In this document: piece by piece, positions 19,898 through 28,468 of the stretch
Layout of the letters: every line of letters starts with the position of its first letter
Numbering within the stretch: position 1 is the first letter of the stretch
NCBI RefSeq assembly: GCF_001809535.1
Contig: NZ_KV797932.1
Location: 1-43,906, forward strand
DNA from: Aerococcus sp. HMSC062A02
Lineage (GTDB): Bacteria; Bacillota; Bacilli; Lactobacillales; Aerococcaceae
Direction: 5' to 3'
DNA: 43,906 nt
Notes under the pieces: generated by a model
Told to the model about the DNA's origin: nothing
The model's input: only the letters and a program-made list of their open reading frames with translations
Databases searched by the model: none
Translations under genes and position numbers: made by a program

Positions 19898-21064
19898 ATG
19901 GACCTATCATATCTTGCACAAAATTACCCCGCATCAACGATTCGGAAGCTGGCTCGCTATGCTCAACAATTCCCAGATGTTGACTATTTCACCATGGGCG
20001 AGCCAGATTTTCCTTCCCCCCACTTGGTTAAAGAAACTGCTAAGGAACAAATTGACGCCAACCGTACCTACTATGGCCCCAATATCGGCGAGCCCGGCCT
20101 CCAGGAAGCTATCGCCAATTACTATAACCACCACTACCACAGCCACTACCAGGCCGAGCAAGTTGTGGTCTCCTTTGGTGCAACAGAGGCCTGCCTACTG
20201 ACCATCATGGCGACTCTCAATCCTGGAGATGAAGTTATTATCTTCACTCCCCACTATCCCAATTACCTGGGCCAAGTGGAAGCCATGCGGGCTAAGGCGG
20301 TCCTCGTCCCCTTAGAAGCCCGCTATCACTTCCAGCCTCAAATCGAAGCTTTGGAAGCGGCGATCACCGAGCGGACGAAACTTATTATTGTAAACACCCC
20401 GAATAATCCCTTGGGCACAGTCATCGATGCAGACAAGGTTCAAGCCATCAGTCAAGTCGCCCTCGACCACGATCTTTTCATCCTAGCCGATGAAGTTTAC
20501 CACACCCTTACCTATCCTCAAGCCGCCCATAGCAGTTTCGCCAATCCTGACTTGCCCAACGCAGACCAAACCATCGTCGTTGATAGTTTCTCCAAGTCTT
20601 TCTCCATGACAGGCTACCGCTGCGGTTTTGCCCTCTGCCCCGATCCCGCCATGGCCCAGGTGATGGCTGAATTCAAGGAAAGCATCGGCTTTGCGGTTCC
20701 TCAATTTATCCAAGATGCTTGTCAGGTCGCCCTCGAGGAAGGCCAAGCTGCCACTGAAGACATGCGCCAAGCCTATGATCAGAGACGGCAGTATTTGATC
20801 CCCCAACTCAACCAAATCAAGGGCATCCATTGCGCCGACACCCAGGGCGCCTTCTATGCTTTTGCTGATGTCTCTGAATTTCCTTTCACATCCTGGGAAT
20901 TCGTCACCCAGCTCATTGCTGAAGAGGGCTTGGCCGTCATTCCTGGTTCCAGTTTCGGATCAGCCGGGGAGGGTTTTATCCGCATCTCCTTCGCTGCCAG
21001 CCAGACTAAATTAGAAAAACTTCTGGTCGGCCTTCGATCCTTTTCCAAACGGCACATGAGTTAG
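19898..21064 (+). CDS. Class I/II PLP-dependent aminotransferase (PatA/AspC-like)
   Basis: A 388-residue fold-type I aminotransferase. The PLP lysine is Lys233 in DSFSKSFSMTGYR. Other markers are YGPNIGEPGLQEAI near residue 60, NTPNNPLGT near residue 168, ADEVYHTL near residue 198 and the substrate-binding Arg in GFIRISFA near the C-terminus. The family covers aspartate, aromatic and N-acetyl-diaminopimelate aminotransferases, and I cannot pick the substrate. The ATG at 19898 is chosen because AAAGGAGG lies 6 bp upstream; the in-frame TTG at 19877 lies before that site. It is divergent from tyrS and ends at a strong terminator. Confidence 0.88.
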   Translation: MDLSYLAQNYPASTIRKLARYAQQFPDVDYFTMGEPDFPSPHLVKETAKEQIDANRTYYGPNIGEPGLQEAIANYYNHHYHSHYQAEQVVVSFGATEACLLTIMATLNPGDEVIIFTPHYPNYLGQVEAMRAKAVLVPLEARYHFQPQIEALEAAITERTKLIIVNTPNNPLGTVIDADKVQAISQVALDHDLFILADEVYHTLTYPQAAHSSFANPDLPNADQTIVVDSFSKSFSMTGYRCGFALCPDPAMAQVMAEFKESIGFAVPQFIQDACQVALEEGQAATEDMRQAYDQRRQYLIPQLNQIKGIHCADTQGAFYAFADVSEFPFTSWEFVTQLIAEEGLAVIPGSSFGSAGEGFIRISFAASQTKLEKLLVGLRSFSKRHMS

Positions 21065-21090
21065 ATTTATTGACATAGGTTTTAGGTATT

Positions 21091-21120
21091 ATCGTCATTT
21101 TGGATTAAAATGACGATTTT
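21091..21120 (+). terminator. Terminator of the aminotransferase gene
   Basis: Perfect hairpin ATCGTCATTTT-GGATT-AAAATGACGAT followed by TTTTCC, 26 bp after the stop. Confidence 0.85.
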
Positions 21121-21169
21121 CCTTTACATATTTTTGCTCTTTTTGAATGAAAGCTTAATTAAAAAGCGA

Positions 21170-21183
21170 TGTAAGCGCTATTA
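21170..21183 (+). promoter_or_regulatory. cre-like site upstream of the first glnA
   Basis: TGTAAGCGCTATTA matches the CcpA operator pattern TGNAARCGNTNNCA except at the penultimate base. It lies about 110 bp before the glnA start. No clear GlnR box (TGTNAN7TNACA) was found in this intergenic region. Confidence 0.4.
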
Positions 21184-21292
21184 TATAAGTTATATAACAT
21201 AACATCTTGCGTGAAGATTTTTTTGTTTTTATCTTTGCCTTAAGTCATAATAAAAACATCAAATGACTCGGAATTAGAAAGAGGAACCACAT

Positions 21293-22633
21293 ATGGCTAA
21301 TCAAATAACCGCTAAATTCATTCGCCAAGAGGTTGTCGATAAAGATGTCCACTTCTTACGCCTAGCCTTCTCTGATGTCAACGGCATCCTAAAAAACGTT
21401 GAAGTCCCAATCAGTCAGCTCGATAAGGTGCTCGACAATAAAATGATGTTCGATGGCTCTTCTATTGAAGGTTTTGTCCGCATTGAAGAATCCGATATGT
21501 ACCTAGTCCCTGATCTCGATACCTGGATGATTTTCCCTTGGACTGCAGACGAAGGCAAGCGCATCGCCATCTTGATTTGTGATATTTTCTTACCTAATGG
21601 CGACCCCTTCCCTGGAGACCCCCGCGGTAACTTGAAGCGCATGGTAGCCAAGATGAATGCTAAAGGCTTTACCGCCTTCAACCTTGGCCCCGAAGCGGAA
21701 TTCTTCCTTTTCAAGCGCGACGAGAACGGCCAACCAACAACTCAAGTTAACGACCACGCTGGCTACTTCGACTTAGCCCCCGTCGACCTGGGAGAAAACT
21801 GCCGGCGCGACATCGTCTTAACCCTTGAAAAGTTAGGCTTTGAAGTGGAAGCCTCCCACCATGAATGTGCGATCGGCCAACATGAGATCGACTTCAAATA
21901 CGATGACGTGGTAACGGCCTGTGACCGCATCCAAATGTTCAAGCTGATCGTTAAGAGTATCGCCCGCAAACACAATCTCCATGCCACCTTCATGCCTAAA
22001 CCCGTTGCCAATATCGCAGGCTCTGGCATGCACTGCAACATGTCCCTCTTCACCACAGAAGGCAATGCCTTCTATGAAGCCGACAGCGCGACTGGTCTTT
22101 CAACGACTGCCTACCAATTCATGGCCGGCATTCTCAAGCATGCCAAGGCTCTAACCGCTATCGGTAATCCCCTGGTTAACTCTTACAAGCGTCTCGTGCC
22201 CGGCTATGAAGCGCCTGTCTATATCGCTTGGTCAGCCCAAAACCGCTCACCCCTCATTCGGATTCCCTCTGCCCGTGGGAACTCGACCCGGATTGAGCTG
22301 CGGTCAGTAGACCCCTCTGCTAATCCTTATCTTATTATGGCGGCCTTGATTGGCGCTGGCCTGGAAGGCATTGAAAAAGAACTCCAACCAGCTAAGGCGA
22401 CTGACCGCAACATCTACAGCATGACAGAAAATGAACTGCGCCAAGCGGGCATTGAACAATTACCAAATTCGCTCGACCATGCCCTGGATGAGTTCGAACA
22501 GGATAGTAAAATCCAAGAAGCGCTTGGTCAGCATATTACGGAAAACTTCATCTCTAGCAAGCGTTTGGAATGCAATGAGTATGCCTTACAGATCTCCCAG
22601 TGGGAGCTCGACCATTATTTTAGAAGCTATTAA
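21293..22633 (+). CDS. glnA: Glutamine synthetase type I-alpha, copy 1
   Basis: A 446-residue glutamine synthetase that forms glutamine from glutamate, ammonia and ATP as a dodecamer. It shows [20 protein letters not shown] (including the Arg used for glutamine feedback in Bacillus-type GSI-alpha enzymes), the ammonia/metal-site block [14 protein letters not shown], and PANPYL-like [17 protein letters not shown]. Typical of GSI-alpha, it lacks the insertion and adenylylation site of GSI-beta. It is very similar to the second copy at 23738 but has an unrelated upstream region. AAAGAGG precedes the start. Confidence 0.96.
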   Translation: MANQITAKFIRQEVVDKDVHFLRLAFSDVNGILKNVEVPISQLDKVLDNKMMFDGSSIEGFVRIEESDMYLVPDLDTWMIFPWTADEGKRIAILICDIFLPNGDPFPGDPRGNLKRMVAKMNAKGFTAFNLGPEAEFFLFKRDENGQPTTQVNDHAGYFDLAPVDLGENCRRDIVLTLEKLGFEVEASHHECAIGQHEIDFKYDDVVTACDRIQMFKLIVKSIARKHNLHATFMPKPVANIAGSGMHCNMSLFTTEGNAFYEADSATGLSTTAYQFMAGILKHAKALTAIGNPLVNSYKRLVPGYEAPVYIAWSAQNRSPLIRIPSARGNSTRIELRSVDPSANPYLIMAALIGAGLEGIEKELQPAKATDRNIYSMTENELRQAGIEQLPNSLDHALDEFEQDSKIQEALGQHITENFISSKRLECNEYALQISQWELDHYFRSY

Positions 22634-22644
22634 CAAGTAGCATT

Positions 22645-22677
22645 AAGAGGCTGGGACAAAAGTTCCAGCCTCTTTTT
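22645..22677 (+). terminator. Terminator of glnA copy 1, repeat-associated
   Basis: Hairpin AGAGGCTGG-GACAAAAGTT-CCAGCCTCT with T5, about 12 bp after the stop. The hairpin and the 30 bp that follow are shared with 4845-4913 and in part with 43871-43904. Confidence 0.85.
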
Positions 22678-22709
22678 AAATAGCGAACACTTTTTCAAAA
22701 AACTGCTCC

Positions 22710-22807
22710 AAAAGTCAGGCCTGACATCCACTTCACGAACTATGAGAAATCGTTAGTAAACGTTTTCTCATAGTTCGCTCCAGTGGTTCAGGCCTGATCG
22801 ACTTTTG
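22710..22807. repeat. Nested-hairpin intergenic repeat, copy 2
   Basis: 98 bp with outer ends AAAAGTCAGGCCTGACATCC and CAGGCCTGATCGACTTTTG, and a perfect 13 bp inner stem CGAACTATGAGAA (22736-22748) / TTCTCATAGTTCG (22765-22777). The nine bases CAGGCCTGA occur on both sides of the inner part. The length equals that of the copy at 4657-4754, but the inner stem sequence is unrelated. Confidence 0.7.
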
Positions 22808-22852
22808 TCACACTCTCTTTATGGCTAGCCTGGTCAGCAGGTCATCGCAGGA

Positions 22853-23464
22853 TTACTTGCGACGATCATCGACAGCAGCTAGAACAGCGGCTTTAACTTC
22901 TTCTGACCCCTGGAGAGCCTGGTCTGCCCGGTCTTGGTAGGCCTGGGCTTTTTCTTCATCCTTAATCAAGTTGACATTCTCAAGGACATTGTATTTGGCA
23001 CACTGCAAGGCTGTATAGAGGTGCTGAACTCCAACTTCGACGTCAGCTAGGACTGATTTCCGACCGATTTCCGCAATTTCCTCAAGCAAGCGCATGGCTT
23101 TGAGGCTAGTTTCCATCACTTGCAAGGGAACTTCAGTTGCTCCCAGCAGCGCTTCTTGGATGGCAGCTGTCCGCCTTGCTTTCTCCTCTTCTGTCTCCCG
23201 GGGCAAGGCATATTGGGCAAACATTTTACCAGAAACTTCAGCATCTTTTTGGCTCAAGTCCTTCAACTGGTCAATGTAGGCATGACCTTGACTCAAAATA
23301 TGATCTATCCGGTCAAGATCCGCATCTTTTACCTTTTCTTTTGTAATTTCGAGGACCATACATCCCAAAGCTGTTCCTAAAGCCCCCGTCAAGGGAATGA
23401 CAGAGCCACCTCCAGGCGCAGACTTAGATGAAGCCACATCAGCAATATAAGTATTTAAATCCAT
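22853..23464 (-). CDS. fchA: Cyclodeaminase/cyclohydrolase family protein (FchA-like)
   Basis: A 203-residue all-helical protein of the formiminotransferase-cyclodeaminase C-terminal family. The N-terminal signature SSKSAPGGGSVIPLTGALGTAL (around residues 10-31) is the folate-binding helix start. Stand-alone members act as methenyl-tetrahydrofolate cyclohydrolases or formimino-THF cyclodeaminases. A role in one-carbon folate metabolism fits the gcv genes 6 kb away. The ATG at 23464 is chosen because AAAGGGG lies upstream; the longer frame from 23500 lacks a site. It is convergent with glnA copy 1 and divergent from glnA copy 2. No HutI or formiminotransferase gene is nearby. Confidence 0.85.
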   Translation of the reverse strand: MDLNTYIADVASSKSAPGGGSVIPLTGALGTALGCMVLEITKEKVKDADLDRIDHILSQGHAYIDQLKDLSQKDAEVSGKMFAQYALPRETEEEKARRTAAIQEALLGATEVPLQVMETSLKAMRLLEEIAEIGRKSVLADVEVGVQHLYTALQCAKYNVLENVNLIKDEEKAQAYQDRADQALQGSEEVKAAVLAAVDDRRK

Positions 23465-23507
23465 AAAAACGAACCCCTTTCTTATAATCAACTTACACAC
23501 ATTTTAC

Positions 23508-23523
23508 CATAAAAGCGCTTTCT
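23508..23523 (-). promoter_or_regulatory. cre-like palindrome upstream of fchA
   Basis: On the minus strand AAGAAAGCGCTTTTAT resembles the cre consensus TGAAAGCGCTTTCA with two mismatches. It lies about 45 bp upstream of the fchA start. Confidence 0.4.
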
Positions 23524-23622
23524 TACAACTCAAAAGATCTGTAAGCTTATATCACGCTAAAGCCCTTTATAACTTCATCCAGCGTCTCAATCAAAGAAAT
23601 TTGGCACTCATAGCTTTTATGA

Positions 23623-23639
23623 TGTTACATTTTATGACA
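23623..23639 (+). promoter_or_regulatory. GlnR/TnrA box upstream of glnA copy 2
   Basis: TGTTACATTTTATGACA fits the GlnR/TnrA operator TGTNAN7TNACA at every defined position. It lies 18 bp upstream of the -35 hexamer. A second, imperfect half-site pair (TGTGA with TTGCA, 8 bp apart) overlaps the -35 region. This marks copy 2 as the nitrogen-regulated glutamine synthetase gene. Confidence 0.85.
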
Positions 23640-23657
23640 AAATATGTGAATTATTTA

Positions 23658-23686
23658 TTGCATTCTTTTGTCTTATGTTTCATAAT
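23658..23686 (+). promoter_or_regulatory. Promoter of glnA copy 2
   Basis: TTGCAT (23658-23663) and CATAAT (23681-23686) are separated by 17 bp, downstream of the GlnR box and about 50 bp before the start codon. Confidence 0.65.
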
Positions 23687-23737
23687 GAATTCATTGTTAG
23701 TGGTAAAAAGGAACAAACAAGAGATAGGAGTATTTTT

Positions 23738-25075
23738 ATGGCAAAGATTACAGCTGATCAAATCCGTGAAGAAGCCGAAGCAAAAGATGTACACTTCCTC
23801 CGCCTCGCCTTCTCCGATGTCAACGGCGTCTTAAAAAACGTTGAAGTCCCAATCAGCCAGTTAGAGAAGGTCTTGAGTAACAAGATGATGTTCGATGGGT
23901 CTTCCATTGAGGGGTTTGTCCGTATCGAGGAGTCCGACATGTATCTGATTCCTGACCTAGATACCTGGATGATCTTTCCTTGGACCACCGAATCGGGCAA
24001 GCACATCGGCATCTTAATCTGTGACATCTTCCTCCCCGATGGCAGCCCCTTCCCCGGTGATCCACGTGGCAACTTAAAACGCATGGTAGCTAAGATGAAT
24101 ACTAAGGGCTTTACCGACTTCAACCTGGGCCCAGAAGCCGAGTTTTTCCTCTTTAAGCGTGATGAAAACGGCCTACCGATTACCCAGGTCAACGACCACG
24201 GTGGCTACTTCGACCTAGCTCCCGTCGATCTTGGCGAGAATTGCCGGCGCGATATTGTTCTAACCCTTGAAGAAATGGGCTTTGAAGTAGAAGCCTCCCA
24301 CCATGAAGGAGCGATTGGTCAACATGAAATAGACTTCATGTACGACAGCGTGGTAACAGCCTGTGACCGGATCCAAATGTTTAAGCTAATCGTTAAGAGT
24401 ATCGCTCGCAAACACAATATGCACGCTACTTTTATGCCTAAACCTGTTGCTAACATCGCGGGGTCAGGTATGCACTGCAACATGTCTCTTTTCAACGACC
24501 AGGGCAATGCCTTCTATGATGCTAACAATGAGCTCGGTCTTTCAGAGACGGCTTACCAATTCATGGCCGGTATCCTCGACCATGCCAAAGCCATTACGGC
24601 GGTAGGCAACCCTATCGTTAACTCCTATAAACGCTTGGTTCCTGGCTATGAAGCGCCTGTCTACATTGCTTGGTCCCAACAGAATCGCTCACCCCTAGTC
24701 CGCATCCCATCTGCTCGCGGAAATTCTACCCGGATTGAATTACGGTCAGTTGACCCCTCAGCCAACCCTTACTTAATCATGGCCAGCTTAATTGGTGCAG
24801 GCCTGGATGGAATTGACCGCGAACTCCAACCTGACGCTCCAACCGACCGTAACATCTACAGCATGACCGAGAGCGAACTAGCTGAAGCAGGTATCGAGCA
24901 ACTACCGATGACCCTCGACTATGCCCTTGACGAACTGGAAATCGATGACGTGGTTAAGGCTTCACTTGGCCAGCACATTACCGAGAACTTTATTTCTAGC
25001 AAACGCTTGGAATGTAACGAATATGCCATGCAAGTTTCGCAGTGGGAATTAGACCACTACTTCCAAGCCTATTAG
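23738..25075 (+). CDS. glnA: Glutamine synthetase type I-alpha, copy 2
   Basis: A 445-residue GSI-alpha glutamine synthetase, closely similar in protein sequence to copy 1 over the whole length. The N-terminal ten or so residues, the region around residues 255-270 and the C-terminal 60 residues differ most. The same catalytic blocks are present. The ATG at 23738 is supported by ATAGGAG upstream; the frame extends further upstream without a site. The upstream GlnR box predicts repression or activation by nitrogen status. No glnR gene lies beside it, unlike the glnRA operon common in this group. Confidence 0.96.
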   Translation: MAKITADQIREEAEAKDVHFLRLAFSDVNGVLKNVEVPISQLEKVLSNKMMFDGSSIEGFVRIEESDMYLIPDLDTWMIFPWTTESGKHIGILICDIFLPDGSPFPGDPRGNLKRMVAKMNTKGFTDFNLGPEAEFFLFKRDENGLPITQVNDHGGYFDLAPVDLGENCRRDIVLTLEEMGFEVEASHHEGAIGQHEIDFMYDSVVTACDRIQMFKLIVKSIARKHNMHATFMPKPVANIAGSGMHCNMSLFNDQGNAFYDANNELGLSETAYQFMAGILDHAKAITAVGNPIVNSYKRLVPGYEAPVYIAWSQQNRSPLVRIPSARGNSTRIELRSVDPSANPYLIMASLIGAGLDGIDRELQPDAPTDRNIYSMTESELAEAGIEQLPMTLDYALDELEIDDVVKASLGQHITENFISSKRLECNEYAMQVSQWELDHYFQAY

Positions 25076-25098
25076 AGCTCAGAAATTTTAAAACTAAT

Positions 25099-25145
25099 AA
25101 AAAGCCATCAACAAAAGGGACTGTTCCCCAGTGTTGATGGCTTTT
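25099..25145. terminator. Bidirectional terminator between glnA copy 2 and the DUF975 gene
   Basis: Hairpin AAAAGCCATCAACA / TGTTGATGGCTTTT with A/T runs on both sides, serving two convergent genes. Confidence 0.85.
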
Positions 25146-25164
25146 CATTGTACTCTTTTAGTTT

Positions 25165-25881
25165 TTAAAAATCGTCCCAGTCCTCTTCGTGCACCTTGTT
25201 AGCTCTTGATCGAAAGCTAGGACCTGAATCTGGATCAGCCGCCTTAGCAAATTGCGCACGATCTGCTTGCCCGGTCCGTCCCTTAGCTTCAACTAAAGTC
25301 AAATAGAATTGGCTCTGTGCCAAGCTACGATAAGGCAGCACATAAACCGTCAGCAAACCCGCACAGAGAAGATTAGCCACATCCCAGCCTAAAAAGCGCA
25401 AATTCAGGCATAGATAGGCCCACTTATGCCCTTGCATCAGCCGCTCACTCTCCCGAATCGCATCATTATAAGCGAGATCATCCTGGTCCGTCAGAACAAA
25501 GGTCACCATACTATAAGAGAGGGCCTTGTAAATTCCAGGCAAGACCAGTAAGCAAGACCAGAAAAAGATATACATATACTGTAAGATCTTGGTCATCCCG
25601 TACCGCCAAAAATTCTGAATCAAGGGATTCAATAGGGTCTGCCCTAGCTTAATCTCCTCATTTCGCCAATCATTTAAAAAAATCTGCCGGTAGACGACGG
25701 AAGATGCTTGAACCAGCAAGTATAAGAAAAATGAAAAAATTAAACCAAAGGGCCAAAAAATAGCAGGGGCTGAACTTAAAAAAGTTGTCAAGAGCATATA
25801 GGCGATGGTAATCATGACATAACGCGGCCAGTCCGCCTGCATGATCGCTTTAGCCTGGTCTTTAATATCAGCTGTTTCCAC
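25165..25881 (-). CDS. DUF975 family membrane protein
   Basis: A 238-residue membrane protein with an amphipathic N-terminus and four or five hydrophobic segments. The pattern PGIYKALSYSMVTFVLTDQ followed by NDAIRESERLMQGHKW is the DUF975 hallmark (residues about 122-160). The C-terminal 35 residues are charged and cytosolic (SGPSFRSRANKVHEEDWDDF). The family's function is unknown; it is widespread in Lactobacillales. The gene is monocistronic, with AAAGGAGG upstream and a shared terminator downstream. Confidence 0.85.
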   Translation of the reverse strand: METADIKDQAKAIMQADWPRYVMITIAYMLLTTFLSSAPAIFWPFGLIFSFFLYLLVQASSVVYRQIFLNDWRNEEIKLGQTLLNPLIQNFWRYGMTKILQYMYIFFWSCLLVLPGIYKALSYSMVTFVLTDQDDLAYNDAIRESERLMQGHKWAYLCLNLRFLGWDVANLLCAGLLTVYVLPYRSLAQSQFYLTLVEAKGRTGQADRAQFAKAADPDSGPSFRSRANKVHEEDWDDF

Positions 25882-25966
25882 TCTAGAACCTCCTTTTTAA
25901 CTTACTGTAGCAAATTCACCCCCTGATGGCTTCCGTCTTAAGGCTTATTTCTAAGAGTAAACATAC

Positions 25967-26668
25967 CTAATTGTCGCGGTTGCCTCCAAATAAGAGAACC
26001 ACCCGTAAGAGGGAGAGGGCACTGGCCAGGGTCGCAGCCACATAGGTATAAGCTGCGGCACGAAGGGTCTTCTTCACATAAGGTAACTCAGCTGACGACA
26101 GAATCTGTCCCTCCTCTAAGATAGTCAAGGCCCGGTTAGAGGCATTGAACTCAACGGGTAGGGTCACCAGGTGGAAGACCAGGGTCAAAGCAAAGAGCGC
26201 TATCCCTAATTTAATCAAAAAGCCATTCATCCCAAATAGGACACCTAACATCAGGATGGGAAAGGAAGCGCTCGAACCAAAATTAACCACTGGGACTAAG
26301 CGCTCCCTAAAACGCATGAAGCCATAATCCTTGGCGTCCTGGACAGCATGGCCGCATTCATGGGCGGCAACCCCGATAGCCGTCACCGAGCTTTGGTTAT
26401 AGACCGGTTCTGACAGGCGAAGCACCTTGCCTCTCGGATCATAGTGGTCCGTCAGCTCTCCAGCCACCCCTTCGACTTGGACATCCTGGATCCCTGACTC
26501 TTGGAGAATATACTCAGCAACTTCACGTCCTGTAAAGCCCCGTTCATTCTGATACTTACTGTACTTACGAAAAGTTCGATTCACATTAGCGCTGGCTAAA
26601 GCAGCAATCCCCATCCCAATCAGGACAAGAATAATCGTTCGGTCAAAAAATGGAAAAATCATCCGCAA
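25967..26668 (-). CDS. YugP-family membrane zinc metallopeptidase
   Basis: A 233-residue protein of the neutral zinc metallopeptidase family (YugP-like). An N-terminal membrane helix is followed by NERGFTGREVAEYILQ, the strand YDPRGKVLRLSE, and the zinc-binding HECGHAVQ motif (about residues 108-115), then two or three further hydrophobic segments. The active site probably faces one side of the membrane. Substrates are not known. It lies 58 bp after the alpha/beta hydrolase gene on the same strand and may be co-transcribed with it. Confidence 0.9.
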   Translation of the reverse strand: MRMIFPFFDRTIILVLIGMGIAALASANVNRTFRKYSKYQNERGFTGREVAEYILQESGIQDVQVEGVAGELTDHYDPRGKVLRLSEPVYNQSSVTAIGVAAHECGHAVQDAKDYGFMRFRERLVPVVNFGSSASFPILMLGVLFGMNGFLIKLGIALFALTLVFHLVTLPVEFNASNRALTILEEGQILSSAELPYVKKTLRAAAYTYVAATLASALSLLRVVLLFGGNRDN

Positions 26669-26725
26669 TCACTCCTTCATCAATCTCTCTACTAGTATAA
26701 CGAATTTTGAGCCATATAACGACTC

Positions 26726-27655
26726 TTACAAACTCTCTTCTAGCAATTCCATGACTTCCTCCTGTTCAGGCATGGGATAAAGATAGAAATCGGCCGCCAT
26801 CAAGTCAAAACGGTAGAACTGACTTGGCACAGCTTTAGCCCGTAAACGCTGGTAGGTCTTCAGACTGCTAGCTTGCTCACTATCCGCTGTGCCGACAATA
26901 AAACGCGTTGGCGCGACTTGGCTGAAATCGGTCTGGTCAAGGAGACGACTCGCTGCTTGTGTATCGAAGAGGGACTTGATTGCCTGGTCCTCTAGACTTT
27001 CTTCTGGGCTCTCACTGGGGGCCGCTAGCCAAGGCGATAAGAGAACCTGGCGCTCCAATGGCTCTTTAAAGCGTGGAACCAGAGCTAGCGCGAAAAGGGC
27101 TCCTGAATCGCTGGCAAGAAAGTTGAAAGAGGGCAAGTCTTCGCTCACTAAGATGTCCTGGACGAGAGCCGTCAAGCGGTCTACCTCTTCGTTTAAATGG
27201 CTTAGAGCTAGGGGCTGGATGATCGGAATATAGCAGGGCACCTGCAAGCGATCAACCAGCTGCTTTAAGAAATACCACTCCCGATCAGAAACAGCCTGGA
27301 CCCGCTTTCCACCGTGCCAATAGATAAGGGCAGGGCCCTTTTGCCTAGCTGGACTAATCATTTCATAATAAGCCCCAGCCGAAGTCTGCTTCAGATCCAT
27401 ATTATAACGCGCCGCTTGATCTGAACTTAGCAGGCCATCCCCTAAGTCCTTAGCCTCTCGGATGAGCTCTTCTTTAATTAGGTCGCCATCCTGCCAATAA
27501 TCTTTAAACTGGGCAAGCTTATGGCCATCATGCAGCATTTTACTACGTACACTCCGCCCTTGACTCAGGGCATGGTAGGCATAACCGAGGCCCGCCAAAG
27601 CTGCCGCATAGGCCAAACGCCACAAACGTTTTTGATTGGCTGACTGTTTTCCCAT
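26726..27655 (-). CDS. Alpha/beta hydrolase fold protein with degenerate active site
   Basis: A 309-residue protein resembling hormone-sensitive-lipase-like alpha/beta hydrolases, with an N-terminal hydrophobic helix (about 12-28) that may anchor it to the membrane. The oxyanion HGG motif is present (residues 114-116). However, the nucleophile elbow expected as GDSAGG reads ASDSGA (Ser184), and the C-terminal position where the catalytic His is expected (HxF before a Pro-rich turn) reads ADFYLYPMPE, with Asp. An acidic residue in VGTADSEQ is kept. The protein may have a changed mechanism or be a non-catalytic member. Start supported by AAAGGAG. Confidence 0.75.
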   Translation of the reverse strand: MGKQSANQKRLWRLAYAAALAGLGYAYHALSQGRSVRSKMLHDGHKLAQFKDYWQDGDLIKEELIREAKDLGDGLLSSDQAARYNMDLKQTSAGAYYEMISPARQKGPALIYWHGGKRVQAVSDREWYFLKQLVDRLQVPCYIPIIQPLALSHLNEEVDRLTALVQDILVSEDLPSFNFLASDSGALFALALVPRFKEPLERQVLLSPWLAAPSESPEESLEDQAIKSLFDTQAASRLLDQTDFSQVAPTRFIVGTADSEQASSLKTYQRLRAKAVPSQFYRFDLMAADFYLYPMPEQEEVMELLEESL

Positions 27656-27850
27656 AATTTTAACTCCTTTGCATATTTTGACTCAATTATAAGGATCTTT
27701 TCTAGCCGCTTCTACCGTCCTAAGACGGATTTTTGACTATCGGACAGGAGAAAGCTAGCAGAATACACTTTTCACTTTTAAATGACTGGAATTTCTTATA
27801 TACTTAATAACTGATATGCATTTTTATAAAATTTTAATGAGGTGAAGATT

Positions 27851-28468
27851 TTGAAGAAACGATTGAAATGGGTGCTAGCAGCTTCTAGCCTTCTCTTATT
27901 AGGAGCCTGCTCTAACAGCCCAGAAGCAAGCGTTGAAAAACTATACGATTCAGCAGGTGAAATGACTAGCTCGCTTAACCATCTCCAAGTAGGTGAAGAC
28001 AAGTTGCAGGAAGCCTTCGACCATGATATTGCAGCTGATGAAAGTCTAAAAACGCTAAGCCAGCGTGGAAGTGAGACTCAGCAAAACCTAGCCTACCGGG
28101 AGAAAAACTATGAGCAATTAAAAGCAGCCTTTGATGACTTTAGTCAAAGCATGCAGGCCCTAGAAGAAGGCAAGAATTCATCTGATGAGGCGGCCTATGC
28201 CCATACCGATGTGGCCGAACCTGCCCAGACTGTCATTGATAACCTATCCGCCTATCTCGATAGCTACCGCCAGATGCTCGATAAGGAGACGGACTATTAC
28301 CAGTCGCTAAAATCTGAAGACGCCAACTTTGAGACCTTCCAGGGCGGAATGAAGGAAATTAATCAATTCCACAGCCAGGCCCAAGACAAGCTAAAGGCTA
28401 GCGAAGATGCCTTAGAAGCCCTCAACCAATTAAGCGAACAAAGAAAGGAGGCCGACAATGGCAAATAG
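27851..28468 (+). CDS. YkyA-family cell-wall-binding lipoprotein
   Basis: A predicted lipoprotein with a short signal peptide and lipobox LLGAC, followed by an almost entirely alpha-helical, Glu/Gln-rich region likely to form a coiled coil. This fits the YkyA family (putative cell-wall-binding lipoproteins). I start it at TTG 27851, because GAGGTG lies 6-7 bp upstream; GTG at 27842 is inside that ribosome binding site. Its stop overlaps the next gene by 11 bp, and that gene's AAAGGAGG lies within its end, so the two are translationally coupled. Function unknown. Confidence 0.8.
   Translation: MKKRLKWVLAASSLLLLGACSNSPEASVEKLYDSAGEMTSSLNHLQVGEDKLQEAFDHDIAADESLKTLSQRGSETQQNLAYREKNYEQLKAAFDDFSQSMQALEEGKNSSDEAAYAHTDVAEPAQTVIDNLSAYLDSYRQMLDKETDYYQSLKSEDANFETFQGGMKEINQFHSQAQDKLKASEDALEALNQLSEQRKEADNGK

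Noticed and set aside
21064-21292. GlnR box upstream of glnA copy 1
   Set aside because: TGTAAGCGCTATTATAT has the left half-site, but the right half reads TATAT instead of TNACA. The match to cre is better.
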